Source: CAWGJC01 sp965276665 | GTDB taxonomy: Bacteria > Pseudomonadota > Alphaproteobacteria > Acetobacterales > Acetobacteraceae | NCBI GenBank assembly: GCA_965276665.1 | Contig: OZ255620.1 | Coordinates: forward strand, 2,914,001-2,978,000 | Direction: 5' to 3' | Length of the DNA: 64,000 nt | In this document: in pieces, positions 1 to 7,809 of the stretch | How positions within the stretch are numbered: position 1 is the first letter of the stretch | Layout: every line of letters begins with the position of its first letter | The notes under the pieces: model-generated | The model's input: only the letters and a program-made list of their open reading frames with translations | Told to the model about the DNA's origin: nothing | Databases searched by the model: none | Translations under genes and position numbers: made by a program

Positions 1-448
1 CGCCCGAGAGCTCGGCGGGCGAGAGCTCGCCCACGCTCGCGGCCAGCCCGACCTGCGAGAGCACCTCGGCCGCGCGCGTCCGCGCCGCCGCCCGGCTGGT
101 GTTGCGGCGGGCGAGCAGGCCGAACGCCACGTTCTCCCAGACCGGCAGGCTGTCGAACAGCGCGCCGTTCTGGAACAGCATGCCGATCCTGGCCCGCGCC
201 GCGTCGCGCGCGCCATGGTCGAGCGTCAGCAGATTCCGCCCGTCGATCTCGATCGACCCCGCATCCGGCTCGACGATGCCGAGCACGCATTTGAGCAGCA
301 CCGATTTGCCGCTGCCGGAGCCGCCGATCACCACCATCGAGGTGCCGCGCATCACGTCGAGATCGACGCCGTCCAGCACCTGCTTCTCGCCGAACCGCTT
401 GCGGAGCCCGCGGATGCGGATGGTCGGGGTCCCGGCCGCCCCGCTCAT
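1..448 (-). CDS. mlaF: MlaF-like ABC transporter ATP-binding protein (3' end outside window)
   Basis: ATP-hydrolysing subunit of an Mla (Ttg2/Tgd-type) phospholipid transporter that serves the outer-membrane lipid asymmetry pathway. Only the first 149 codons are visible. Translation from the ATG at 448 gives a Walker A loop (GGSGSGKSVLLK) near residue 40 and a Q-loop (MLFQNGALFDSLPVWENV), and breaks off just as the LSGG-type signature begins. The NGALFDS...NVAF wording around the Q-loop is characteristic of MlaF rather than of sugar or amino-acid ATPases. The MlaE-like permease gene ends 40 bases upstream on the same strand, which supports the assignment. An out-of-frame ATG that overlaps the mlaE stop is closed after 15 codons, so 448 is the start chosen. 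Confidence 0.9.
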   Translation of the reverse strand, partial: MSGAAGTPTIRIRGLRKRFGEKQVLDGVDLDVMRGTSMVVIGGSGSGKSVLLKCVLGIVEPDAGSIEIDGRNLLTLDHGARDAARARIGMLFQNGALFDSLPVWENVAFGLLARRNTSRAAARTRAAEVLSQVGLAASVGELSPAELSG

Positions 449-488
449 CGGTTCAGGGTCATCGGGCCCAGGAACATCGAGCCCAGGG

Positions 489-1277
489 TCATCGGGCGAA
501 GAAGGCCTCGGTGAGGAAGTAGTCGAAGGCGAGGATCAGGATGGAGGCGACCACCACGGCCGAGGTGGTGGCATTGCCCACACCCTCGGCGCCGCCGCGG
601 CTGTTATAGCCGTGGAAACACCCGAGCAGCGCGATCAGGAAGCCGAACACCGCCGCCTTGACGAGGCCCGAGACCACGTCGCCGAGCTGCATCGCGGCGA
701 GCGTGTTGGCGAGGAAGGCGGCCGGGTTGAAGCCGAGCTTCACCACGCTCACCAGGAAGCCGCCGAACACGCCGAGCGCGTCGGCCACCAGCACCAGCAG
801 CGGCAGCGCCACCAGCCCGGCGAGCAGGCGCGGCGCCACCAGATATTTCATCGGATTGGTCGAGAGCGTGCTGAGCGCGTCGATCTGGTCGGTGACGCGC
901 ATCGTGCCGAGCTCGGCCGCCATCGCCGCCCCCACGCGCCCCGCCACCATCAGCCCGGCCAGCACCGGCCCGAGCTCGCGCACCACCGAGAGCACCACGA
1001 TGTTGGCGATCGCGCCCTCCGCCGAGAAGCGGGCGAAGCCGGTATAGGATTGCAGCGCGATCACCATGCCCGAGAAGATCGCGGTCAGCGCCACCACGGG
1101 CAGGCTGAAATACGCGAACTCGACAAAGGCGCGGAGAAAGGCGCGCGGATAGAAGGGGGGCCGGACGATGTGCGAGACGCCGGCCAGCGCGAACAGCGCG
1201 AGCCGTCCGGTCGCGCCGCAGGCGCCGAACACGCCCCTGCCGGTGGCGGCGAGCCCGTCGAGCGTCGCGTCGAGCAT
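489..1277 (-). CDS. mlaE: MlaE-like ABC transporter permease
   Basis: Inner-membrane permease of the Mla lipid transporter, 262 aa, the usual size for the family. It has an amphipathic N-terminus and about five hydrophobic segments. The MlaE signature is present: SVVRELGPVLAGLMVAGRVG followed by AAELGTMRVTDQIDALSTLS, which contacts the ATPase, and a conserved FHGYNSRGGAEGVG loop near the C-terminus. Its ATG (1275-1277) shares one base with the TGA of the alanine racemase gene, so the two are translationally coupled. The ATPase gene follows 40 bases downstream. The substrate-binding MlaD homologue should lie outside the window. Confidence 0.92.
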   Translation of the reverse strand: MLDATLDGLAATGRGVFGACGATGRLALFALAGVSHIVRPPFYPRAFLRAFVEFAYFSLPVVALTAIFSGMVIALQSYTGFARFSAEGAIANIVVLSVVRELGPVLAGLMVAGRVGAAMAAELGTMRVTDQIDALSTLSTNPMKYLVAPRLLAGLVALPLLVLVADALGVFGGFLVSVVKLGFNPAAFLANTLAAMQLGDVVSGLVKAAVFGFLIALLGCFHGYNSRGGAEGVGNATTSAVVVASILILAFDYFLTEAFFAR

Positions 1278-2365
1278 CAGGCGCCGCGATGCCCGCCGCG
1301 ATATTGGCGGCGATAGCGCCGGCCGAGCGCGGTCAGGATCTCGTAGCCATTCGTGCCGGCCTGTTTCGCCAGATCGTCCGGCGTCGCCCGGTTCCCGATC
1401 AGCTCGAGCCAGGCGCCCGGCGCCGCCGCCGGATGGTCGGTCACGTCGAAGGTTGTGAGGTCCATGGAAACCCGACCTACCAGCGGGACGGGGGCGCCGT
1501 CAAAAGCCGCGACCGCGCGATTGCCGAGCGCGCGCAGGAACCCGTCCGCATAGCCGACCGGAACCGTCGCGATCCGGCTCCGCCGCTCCGCCACCCAGGC
1601 GGCGTTGTAGCCCACCCCCTCGCCCGGCCTCACCTCGCGGATCTGCAGGATCGGCGCGCGCAGGCGAACCGGGTTGCGCATCGGGTTCGGCCGCCCGGGC
1701 GTCGGGTTGACGCCATAGAGCGCCGCCCCGGGCCGCGCGAGGTCGGAGGCGAAATCCGCGCCGAGAAAAATCCCCGAGGAATTGGCGAAGCTCCGCGGCG
1801 CACGCGGCAGCCGTTCGCAGGCATCGGCGAAGCGCTCGCGCTGCATGGCGTTCAGCGGATCGTCCGGGCATTCGGCGGAGACCAGATGCGTCATCACGAA
1901 GCGGATCGCGATGCCGTCGAGCAGGCCGGGGCCGCGGGCGAGCGCCGCCACCTCCGCCTCCGGCAGGCCGAGCCGGTTCATGCCGGTATCGACATGCAGC
2001 AGCGCCGGCAGCACCGCCCCGGCGCGCGCCGCCTCCCGCCGCCACGTCGCGATCTCGCCGAGCGAGCCGAGCGACGGCACCAGCCCGGCGTCGCGCATCG
2101 CCGCCGCATCCGGCGCTGGCAGCCCGTTCAGCACCCCAATCATCGCGCCCGGCGCATGCGCCCGGATCGCCAGCGCCTCCTCGAGATGGGCGGTGAAGAA
2201 ATGCCGGCAGCCCTCCCGCGCGAGCCGCCGCGCGACCGCGACGGCGCCCAGCCCATACCCATCCGCCTTGACGACGCCCGCCACCGCGCCGGACGGATGC
2301 CGGTCCCGCAGCGCGCGCCAGTTATCGGCGACAATGTCGAGGTCGATGTCGAGAATCGCGCGCAT
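1277..2365 (-). CDS. alr: Alanine racemase
   Basis: PLP-dependent conversion of L-alanine to D-alanine for peptidoglycan. The protein is 362 aa, as usual. The PLP lysine sits in VVKADGYGLGA close to the N-terminus and the C-terminal beta domain carries the GYADG motif near the second catalytic tyrosine region. I place the start at the ATG at 2365 (MRAILDIDLDIV), because the reading frame upstream of it is only translated repeat DNA. The stop overlaps the mlaE start by one base, so this cell-wall gene and the lipid transporter form one operon. A family A repeat begins about 40 bases upstream of the start, so the promoter must be embedded in or just next to repeat DNA. Confidence 0.95.
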   Translation of the reverse strand: MRAILDIDLDIVADNWRALRDRHPSGAVAGVVKADGYGLGAVAVARRLAREGCRHFFTAHLEEALAIRAHAPGAMIGVLNGLPAPDAAAMRDAGLVPSLGSLGEIATWRREAARAGAVLPALLHVDTGMNRLGLPEAEVAALARGPGLLDGIAIRFVMTHLVSAECPDDPLNAMQRERFADACERLPRAPRSFANSSGIFLGADFASDLARPGAALYGVNPTPGRPNPMRNPVRLRAPILQIREVRPGEGVGYNAAWVAERRSRIATVPVGYADGFLRALGNRAVAAFDGAPVPLVGRVSMDLTTFDVTDHPAAAPGAWLELIGNRATPDDLAKQAGTNGYEILTALGRRYRRQYRGGHRGA

Positions 2366-2408
2366 GCGGCTCCAGTGTGGCGGCGGCCAGGGGCTGAGGC
2401 CAGGGTCT

Positions 2409-2613
2409 AAGGCCAGGGGCTCTGCCCCTGGACCTCGCCAAGGGCGGAGCCCTTGGAACCCGAATGGCGCTTCGCGCGGGGCGCAACCATCATGCGGGGA
2501 CGGCATCCGGCATTTGCATTACCCCGCGATTTCGACGGCGCTTCGCGCGGAGCGCCGTCAGGGTTCCAAGGGCTCCGCCCTTGGCGGGGTGCAGGGGCAG
2601 AGCCCCCGGCCTT
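2409..2613. repeat. Family A palindromic element, copy 1
   Basis: A 205-bp inverted repeat. The left arm starts AAGGCCAGGGGC and the right arm ends with the near-complement. Each arm is itself two hairpins (CCAGGGGCTCTGCCCCTGG and CCAAGGGCGGAGCCCTTGG types), followed by an inner CGCTTCGCGCG stem and a variable centre. It is non-coding; the open frames through it give only low-complexity GSKGSALG-like peptides. Similar elements are at 2678, 7742, 37504, 41523 and 55739. Confidence 0.85.
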
Positions 2614-2677
2614 CGCAGGCTCTCCCCCGCAATCCGCTGCCGGCACCGGCGGTCCAGTGTGGCGGCGGCCAGGGTTT

Positions 2678-2882
2678 AAGGCCAGGGGCTCTGCCCCTGC
2701 ACCCCGCCAAGGGCGAGGCCCTTGGGACCCGAATGGCGCTTCGCGCGGAGCGCAACCAAACATGCGGGGACGATATCCGGCGTTTGGGTTGCTCGCGATC
2801 TCGCCGGCGCTCCGCGCGGAACGCCATCAGGGTTTCAAGGGCTCCGCCCTTGGCGGGGTGCAGGGGCAGAGCCCCTGGCCTT
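2678..2882. repeat. Family A palindromic element, copy 2
   Basis: Also exactly 205 bp, with the same arm order as copy 1, including the inner GGCGCT(T/C)CGCGCGGA stems and the central CATGCGGGGACG block. Differences from copy 1 are scattered substitutions, so the duplication is not very recent or the copies mutate freely. It ends 8 bases before the stop codon of the small membrane protein gene. Confidence 0.85.
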
Positions 2883-2889
2883 CAGGCTC

Positions 2890-3108
2890 TCAACCAGCAA
2901 TCCGCTGCCGCCACCGGTTGAGCGCGACGAGGGACCAGATCGCCTCGACCAGCCCGAACGGCCAGGCGCCCTGCAGGAAGCCGTAGGCCGAGCCGAGCGC
3001 GCAGGCGGCGGCGAAGCCGAGGCCGAACCAGTGGCTGCGGCTCTCGAACGCGTAGCAGATCAGCATCGCGGCCACCGCGAACAGGCCGAACGCGGCGAGG
3101 CCGCTCAT
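2890..3108 (-). CDS. Small two-helix membrane protein, unknown function
   Basis: A 72-aa protein starting MSGLAAFGLFAVAAML. Two hydrophobic segments are separated by ESRSHWFGLG and followed by a short basic tail (NRWRQRIAG). I chose the ATG at 3108 because the frame upstream reads as basic, low-complexity sequence and the first hydrophobic helix begins right after this methionine. I do not recognise the family. Its last codons were copied during the tandem duplication next door. Confidence 0.6.
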   Translation of the reverse strand: MSGLAAFGLFAVAAMLICYAFESRSHWFGLGFAAACALGSAYGFLQGAWPFGLVEAIWSLVALNRWRQRIAG

Positions 3109-3148
3109 GCCGCCGCCACGCGCCGGGTGTGACGCCGAGCGCGATGCG

Positions 3149-3826
3149 TCACGCGGATGCGGCGTCGATGCGCCGCTTCGCGCCGCGCACATGCGCGGCC
3201 ATCCGGCGCTCGGCGGAGGCCGCGCGATGCCCCGCCAGCGCCTCCAGGATCGCCCGGTGCTCGCGATTCGAGGCGGTCATCCGTCCTGCCGGCACCAGCG
3301 CCCGGCGGCGGAACAGATGCAGCTCGCGCACCGCGTTCTCGTAGGTCGCGGCGATGCGGCGATTGCCGGCCAGGGTAAGCAGCGCGCGATGGAATTCGAG
3401 GTTGAGCTTGTAATAGGCGTCGAGATCGCCCGACCCGGCGGCCGCCTCCATGCGGGCGATCAGCGCCGAGAGCGCGGCCACCTGCCCGGCGGTGATGCGC
3501 GGCGCGAGCAGCCGCCCCGCCGCGCCGAACAGGACCGCGCGCAATTCATAGAGTTCGCCCGCCTCCTCGCTTGTGATCTCGCGCACGAAGGCGCCGCGAT
3601 TGACGACGAAGCTCAGCAGCCCGCCCTGTTCGAGTCCTCGGCAGGCCTCGCGCACCGGGCCGCGGCTCACGCCGAACCGCGCCGCCAGCATCGCCTCGTT
3701 CACCCAGTCGCCGGGGCTGAGCTCGCCGCGCTCGATCATCCGCTCGATCTCCCGGCGCAGGAGCACGGTGAGCGAGACCTCGCGGCGGATGCGGAGCAGG
3801 GTTTCCGGTTCGATCGCGCCGCTCAT
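3149..3826 (-). CDS. GntR-family transcriptional regulator (FCD subfamily)
   Basis: A 225-aa DNA-binding repressor or activator. The N-terminal winged helix reads LLRREIERMIERGELSPG...LAARFGVSRGPVREACRGLEQGGLLSF, the standard GntR helix-turn-helix. The C-terminal FCD domain has the LNLEFHRALLTLAGNRRI motif and a late HRAILEALAGHR histidine region that normally binds a metal and an organic acid effector. It is divergent from the PdxA-like gene, and a near-perfect palindrome sits between the two starts, so it probably controls that gene and itself. The ATG at 3826 is preferred over one 12 codons upstream because it leaves the palindrome outside the gene. Confidence 0.9.
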   Translation of the reverse strand: MSGAIEPETLLRIRREVSLTVLLRREIERMIERGELSPGDWVNEAMLAARFGVSRGPVREACRGLEQGGLLSFVVNRGAFVREITSEEAGELYELRAVLFGAAGRLLAPRITAGQVAALSALIARMEAAAGSGDLDAYYKLNLEFHRALLTLAGNRRIAATYENAVRELHLFRRRALVPAGRMTASNREHRAILEALAGHRAASAERRMAAHVRGAKRRIDAASA

Positions 3827-3863
3827 CCCGCCGAGATTACCGGCCGGCCGGCCGCTCAACAAT

Positions 3864-3885
3864 CGCTAATCGTCGACGATCAGCG
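3864..3885. promoter_or_regulatory. Palindromic operator candidate between a GntR gene and the PdxA-like gene
   Basis: The centre ATCGTCGACGAT is a perfect 12-base palindrome and the flanks CGCTA/CAGCG extend it to 22 bases with one mismatched pair. TCGT and ACGA half-sites two bases apart fit the T-N-GT...AC-N-A pattern of FadR/FCD-type GntR operators. It sits 38 bases upstream of the GntR start and 60 bases upstream of the PdxA-like start. Confidence 0.6.
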
Positions 3886-3944
3886 TTTGACAGGGCAAGC
3901 CACCGGCGGGCATTTTCCGCCCGCCATCTAGCCGGGACGCCGCC

Positions 3945-4970
3945 ATGACCGCACGCGAAAACCTTCCCCGCATCGCCCTCCTGCTGGGCGACTGCACCGG
4001 CATCGGGCCGGAGATCGTCGCCCGCGTGCTGCATGAGGGCATGATGGCTGAGCAGGCGCGGCTGGTCGTGGTGGGCGACGCCAGGGTGCTCGAGATGGGC
4101 CTGCGTGACGCCGGCGTCACGCTCGACTGGAAGATCGTGCCGGACGTCGCGGCGATCGACTGGGAGTCGAAGACGATCCCGATGATCGATCTCGGCAATA
4201 TCGACCCGGCGCGTTTCACCCGCGGCGAGGTTTCCGCGGAATCCGGCCGGCTCACCGGCGAGACGCTTGCCCGCGCCATCGACATGTCGCGCGCCGGCGC
4301 GGTGGACGCGATCACCTTCGCGCCGCTCAACAAGCGCGCGATGTACGATGGCGGCTGGAAATTTCCCGACGAGCACAGGATGTTCGCCAATCTGCTCCGC
4401 CATAACGGGCATTTCAGCGAGATGAACGTGCTGGACGGGCAATGGATGTCCCGCGTCACCTCGCATGTCTCGCTGCGCGAGGCGATCGACCAGATCACGC
4501 CGGAGCGGATCCGCGACGCGATCGTGCTGGCGGATGCGACGATGCGTCAGGCCGGCATCGAAAATCCGCGCCTCGCCGTCGCCGCGCTCAACCCGCATGG
4601 CGGCGAGAACGGTCTGTTCGGCCGCGAGGAGATCGAGATGATCCGCCCGGTGGTCGAGGAGATGGCGGCGAGGGGGATCGGCTGCAAAGGCCCGTTCCCG
4701 TCCGACACCGTCTATCTCAAGGCCTTTGCCGGCGAGTATGACGGCGTGCTCTCGATGTATCACGACCAGGGGCAGATCGCGACCAAGCTGCGCGGCTTCG
4801 CGCGCGGCGTCACCGTCACCGCCGGGCTGCAGACGGTGTTCACCACGCCGGCGCACGGCACCGCGTTCGACATCGTGGGCCAGGGCGTCGCCACCACCGG
4901 CGCGCTGGAGAACGCGATCGGCCTCGCCGCCCAGCTCGTCGCCGCGCGGCGGATGCCGGCGGCGGCGTAG
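3945..4970 (+). CDS. PdxA-family 4-phosphate dehydrogenase (catabolic PdxA2 type)
   Basis: NAD-dependent oxidative decarboxylation of a 4-phosphorylated hydroxy acid. The 341-aa protein has the PdxA landmarks: GDCTGIGPEIVAR near the N-terminus, the metal histidines in SRVTSHVSLREA, ALNPHGGENGLFGREE, and the MYHDQGQIATK segment, followed by the FTTPAHGTAFDIVGQG active-site block. The biosynthetic PdxA of vitamin B6 belongs to the same family. A position beside a GntR/FCD regulator in a sugar-acid island argues for the catabolic branch acting on D-threonate/D-erythronate-type 4-phosphates, but no matching kinase gene is visible here. True vitamin B6 function cannot be excluded from sequence alone. 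Confidence 0.85.
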   Translation: MTARENLPRIALLLGDCTGIGPEIVARVLHEGMMAEQARLVVVGDARVLEMGLRDAGVTLDWKIVPDVAAIDWESKTIPMIDLGNIDPARFTRGEVSAESGRLTGETLARAIDMSRAGAVDAITFAPLNKRAMYDGGWKFPDEHRMFANLLRHNGHFSEMNVLDGQWMSRVTSHVSLREAIDQITPERIRDAIVLADATMRQAGIENPRLAVAALNPHGGENGLFGREEIEMIRPVVEEMAARGIGCKGPFPSDTVYLKAFAGEYDGVLSMYHDQGQIATKLRGFARGVTVTAGLQTVFTTPAHGTAFDIVGQGVATTGALENAIGLAAQLVAARRMPAAA

Positions 4971-5007
4971 TCGGCGCGATCGGTCGCCCCGAGCAGCCGG
5001 AACGGTA

Positions 5008-5027
5008 GGACCGGCGAAGCCGGTGTC
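5008..5027 (+). terminator. Hairpin downstream of the PdxA-like gene
   Basis: ACCGGC-GAA-GCCGGT forms a tight stem-loop 40 bases after the stop codon. No T-run follows, so it could slow RNA decay or assist Rho-dependent termination rather than be a classical intrinsic terminator. Confidence 0.3.
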
Positions 5028-5126
5028 CTGACCCGGCTGGTGTCGCTTTCTTGCCGGCGAGACCCATTTAACGGGTGAGCCCGCGCGTCCCGCACCGGCG
5101 CGCCGGCTGATTGTCAGGAGAGCATC

Positions 5127-5888
5127 ATGCCGCGATCGCCCGCCGCCGCCGAACGAGTTTCCAACCCCGGACGCACGCGCTGGATCGGCCGTGCGGCGCT
5201 GCTCGCCGGGGCCGCGCTGCTGGTGGCGGTCGGGCTGCGCATCTCGCCCTCGCGCGCCGATGCGCCGCGGCCGATCCCCGCACCCGCGCTCGACGAGCCG
5301 GCGGGAAGCTCCCATTCCGAGGTCGCGGTGCTCGCCGGCGGCTGCTTCTGGGGCGTGCAGGGCGTGTTCCAGCACGTCGCCGGCGTCACCCGCGCGGTCT
5401 CCGGCTATGCCGGCGGCGCGGCGGCGACGGCGCAATACGAGACGGTGAGCACCGGCGGCACCGGACACGCCGAATCCGTGCAGATCACCTTCGACCCGCA
5501 GAAGATCACCTACGGCCATCTGCTTCGGATCTATTTCTCGGTGGTGCAGGACCCGACCGAGCTCGACCGCCAGGGCCCGGATGCCGGCACGCAGTATCGC
5601 TCGGCGATCTTCCCGACCGATGCGGAGCAGGCGAAGGTGGCGACGGCCTATATCGCGCAGCTCGGCCAGGCGCATGTCTTCGACGCGCCGATCGTCACCG
5701 CGGTGGAGTCCGGCAAGAGCTTCTATCCCGCCGAGGCCTATCACCAGGATTTCCTGACGCTGCATCCGGATTATCCGTACATCGTCATCAACGACCTGCC
5801 GAAGATCGACGCGCTGAAGCGCATCCTGCCGGATGTCTACCGGCCCGATCCGGTGCTGGTCTCCGCCGTGCAATCCGCGAAAAGCTGA
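5127..5888 (+). CDS. msrA: Peptide methionine sulfoxide reductase A, membrane-anchored or exported
   Basis: Reduces methionine-S-sulfoxide in oxidised proteins. The catalytic motif AGGCFWGVQGVFQ is near residue 72 and the downstream GYAGG, GTGHAESVQ and YHQDF blocks are typical MsrA. The protein is 253 aa. An N-terminal extension of about 60 residues carries a hydrophobic helix (ALLAGAALLVAVGLRI) after a positive stretch, so the enzyme probably works in the periplasm. A good AGGAG ribosome site precedes the ATG. It appears to be a single-gene unit. Confidence 0.93.
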   Translation: MPRSPAAAERVSNPGRTRWIGRAALLAGAALLVAVGLRISPSRADAPRPIPAPALDEPAGSSHSEVAVLAGGCFWGVQGVFQHVAGVTRAVSGYAGGAAATAQYETVSTGGTGHAESVQITFDPQKITYGHLLRIYFSVVQDPTELDRQGPDAGTQYRSAIFPTDAEQAKVATAYIAQLGQAHVFDAPIVTAVESGKSFYPAEAYHQDFLTLHPDYPYIVINDLPKIDALKRILPDVYRPDPVLVSAVQSAKS

Positions 5889-5944
5889 GAGGCCCTTTGT
5901 AGGCCAAATCCGACCGCCGCAAAGGCCGCGCGGTCGATATCAAT

Positions 5945-5953
5945 ATTGACAAT
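5945..5953 (+). promoter_or_regulatory. ATTGACAAT motif: possible -35 box or operator
   Basis: ATTGACAAT contains a perfect TTGACA hexamer 66 bases upstream of the MFS pseudogene start, in an AT-rich patch of otherwise GC-rich DNA. No convincing -10 box is seen at the right distance. The same 9-mer, reverse-complemented, lies upstream of the MFS gene at 11552-12907, and a longer form occurs at 19081. Confidence 0.4.
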
Positions 5954-6019
5954 TCACGGTCGGCCCTGCGTCATACGCGCAGGCAGGCGCTCGAGACCTG
6001 CGGGCCAGGGAGAAGCAGA

Positions 6020-6634
6020 ATGAGCGGGTATCCGTCCTATGCCGCCCCGGCGCTCGCGGCGCCGGGCGCGGAGCGCCTGCCGTTATCCGATACGGCGAAC
6101 CGGCCGATCCGGAAAGTGTTCCGCCGGCTGCTGCCGATCCTGCTGCTCTGCTACTTCGTGGCCTTCCTCGACCGGGTGAATGTCGGCTTCGCCGCCGCGT
6201 CGATGAGCCGGGATCTCCGCTTCACCTCGGCGGTGTGCGGGGCCGGCGCCGGGGTGTTCTTCATCGGCTATTTCCTGTTCGAGGTGCCGAGCAACCTCGC
6301 GCTGCACCGGCTCGGCGCGCGCATCTGGATCGCCCGCATCATGATCACCTGGGGCATCCTCGCCGGCCTGACCTCGGTGGTGGTCGCCCTTCTGGGCGCT
6401 CTCCTCCACCCTGCTCACCGGCTCGGCCGCCGCGGCCGGGCTCGCGGTGATCAACTCCGTCGGAACCTCAGCGGCTTTCTCGGGCCGTTCCTGATGGGCT
6501 GGATCCGCGACAGCACCGGCAGCTTCACCATCGGCCTGCTCGCCATCGCCTGCGGGCCGGCGCTCGCCGCGATCGCGCTCGTGCCGTTGCGGCCCAGCGC
6601 CTTGCGAGGCCCCGGCGCCTTGCGGGGACAGTGA
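6020..6634 (+). pseudogene. MFS transporter (ACS family) wrecked by an internal deletion and a frameshift
   Basis: The N-terminus is a normal anion:cation-symporter MFS protein: the LLCYFVAFLDRVNVGFAAASM first helix, then FEVPSNLALHRLGAR. At about 6390 the frame jumps to PFWALSSTLLTGSAAAAG, which in intact relatives lies late in the protein, so roughly half of the gene is gone. A second shift at 6461-6463 (GTCGGAACC, one base short of GTCGGGAACC) restores the first frame for NLSGFLGPFLMGWIRDSTGSF and the end. The reading frame stays open at 204 aa against about 430 normally. Its TGA overlaps the ATG of the next enzyme gene, so translation through it may still deliver ribosomes to that gene. 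Confidence 0.85.
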
Positions 6635-7743
6635 TGCAGCACAGGATCGCCCGGATCGACGTCCATCTGGTCTCCCACCCGGTCGCCGGCGGCCTCGCCG
6701 ACAGCACGCGCGCCGTGGACTCCGTGGGCTATCTCATCGTCCGCATCACCACCGATCGCGGGCTCGAAGGGATCGGCGTGACCTATCACGAGGTCGGCGG
6801 CGAGGCGATTGTCGCGCTGATCCGCCACGCCATGGCGCCGCGCCTGCACGGCCGCGATCCGCTGGAAACCGAGGCGATCTGGCAGGATCTCGTGCAACAC
6901 CTGCGCGGCGTCGGCCGCAAGGGGCTGATGGTCTGCGCGCTCAGCGCGATCGACATCGCGCTCTGGGATCTGAAGGGCAAGATTCTCTACCTGCCGCTGC
7001 ACCGCCTGCTCGGCGGCGACCGCACGCGCGTGCCGGTCTATGGCAGCGGCGGCTGGACCTCGTACGACGACGACACGCTCGTCGAGGAAATGCTCTCCCT
7101 GGTCCGGCGCGGCTACAGCATGGTGAAGTTCAAGGTCGGCGTCGAGGGCGGCGCCAATCCGCGCCGCGACCGGATGCGCGTGCAAAAAGTGCGGGACGCG
7201 GTCGGGCCCGACATCAAGCTCCTGCTCGATGCGAATAATTGCTGGGATGCCGCGACCGCGGTGCAATTCGCCAACACCGTTCGCGACTGCGACATCATGC
7301 TGTTCGAGGAACCGGTCTTCGCCGACGACATTCCCGGCCTCGCCCGCTTCAAGCGAGGCACCGACATCCCGCTCGCGACCGGGGAGCACGAATACACCAA
7401 ATTCGGCGTGCGCGACCTGCTGCTCGCCGAGGCGGTCGACATCGTGCAGGCCGACGGCGCGCGCGCCGGCGGCTATACCGAGATGCTGAAGATCGCCGCG
7501 CTCACCCAGGCCTGGAACGTGAAGTTCGCGCCGCACGCGATGGAGAACATCCACCTTCCGCTCGTCGCCGCCGTGCCCAACGCAGTGTTTCTCGAACGCC
7601 TGCTCCTGTTCGAGGACATCACCGCGCTCACCTTCAAGAGCGCGCCCGTGCCGGTCGACGGGTTCATGACCATTCCGGATCTGCCGGGATTGGGGTTGGC
7701 GCTCGATATGGATTTCATCAAAGAGAAAGACGAAGCGAGGTAA
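6634..7743 (+). CDS. Enolase-superfamily enzyme, mandelate racemase / sugar-acid dehydratase type
   Basis: A 369-aa (alpha/beta)8-barrel enzyme that abstracts an alpha-proton of a carboxylate, probably dehydrating a sugar acid. The catalytic set is visible: Lys165/Lys167 in VKFKVG, Asp199 in LLLDANNCW, Glu225 in LFEEPVF, Glu251 in TGEHEYT, Asp274 in VQADGARAGG and His301 in FAPHAMENIH. This is a complete mandelate-racemase-subgroup site. The ATG at 6634 overlaps the stop of the decayed transporter gene. The gene ends inside a family A hairpin that separates it from a convergent ABC operon. The substrate is not predictable. Confidence 0.9.
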   Translation: MQHRIARIDVHLVSHPVAGGLADSTRAVDSVGYLIVRITTDRGLEGIGVTYHEVGGEAIVALIRHAMAPRLHGRDPLETEAIWQDLVQHLRGVGRKGLMVCALSAIDIALWDLKGKILYLPLHRLLGGDRTRVPVYGSGGWTSYDDDTLVEEMLSLVRRGYSMVKFKVGVEGGANPRRDRMRVQKVRDAVGPDIKLLLDANNCWDAATAVQFANTVRDCDIMLFEEPVFADDIPGLARFKRGTDIPLATGEHEYTKFGVRDLLLAEAVDIVQADGARAGGYTEMLKIAALTQAWNVKFAPHAMENIHLPLVAAVPNAVFLERLLLFEDITALTFKSAPVPVDGFMTIPDLPGLGLALDMDFIKEKDEAR

Positions 7744-7809
7744 GGCCAGGGGCTCCGCCCCCAATCCATCATTTGGCACCCCGCCAAGGGCAGTCGCCCT
7801 TGGAACCCG
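7742..7809. repeat. Family A element, single degenerate arm between convergent genes
   Basis: Begins AAGGCCAGGGGCTCCGCCCC and contains the CCAAGGGCAGTCGCCCTTGG hairpin that forms the second stem of the other copies. The opposite arm is missing. The stop codon of the upstream enzyme uses the repeat's first bases and the converging permease stop follows directly, so the element is the entire intergenic region and could serve as a bidirectional terminator. Confidence 0.7.

Larger units (their letters stand above)
2371..2910. repeat. Direct tandem duplication of about 270-280 bp carrying one family A element each
   Basis: The 20-mer TCCAGTGTGGCGGCGGCCAG, which lies immediately upstream of alr (from 2371), recurs at 2653. 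The stretch CAATCCGCTGCCG, which forms the last codons of the gene at 2890-3108, recurs at 2630. The whole alr-upstream / repeat / gene-3'-end segment has therefore been duplicated head to tail, and each copy holds one 205-bp family A element. Copy 2 has lost about 13 bases just before its element. This accounts for the whole 520-bp gap between alr and the next gene; no gene is visible inside it. Confidence 0.85.

Noticed and set aside
2400..2890. Several overlapping open frames through the family A repeats
   Set aside because: They encode near-identical low-complexity peptides (GSKGSALGGVQGQ-like) on both strands, have no ribosome sites and mirror the palindrome, so they are artefacts of GC-rich repeat DNA.
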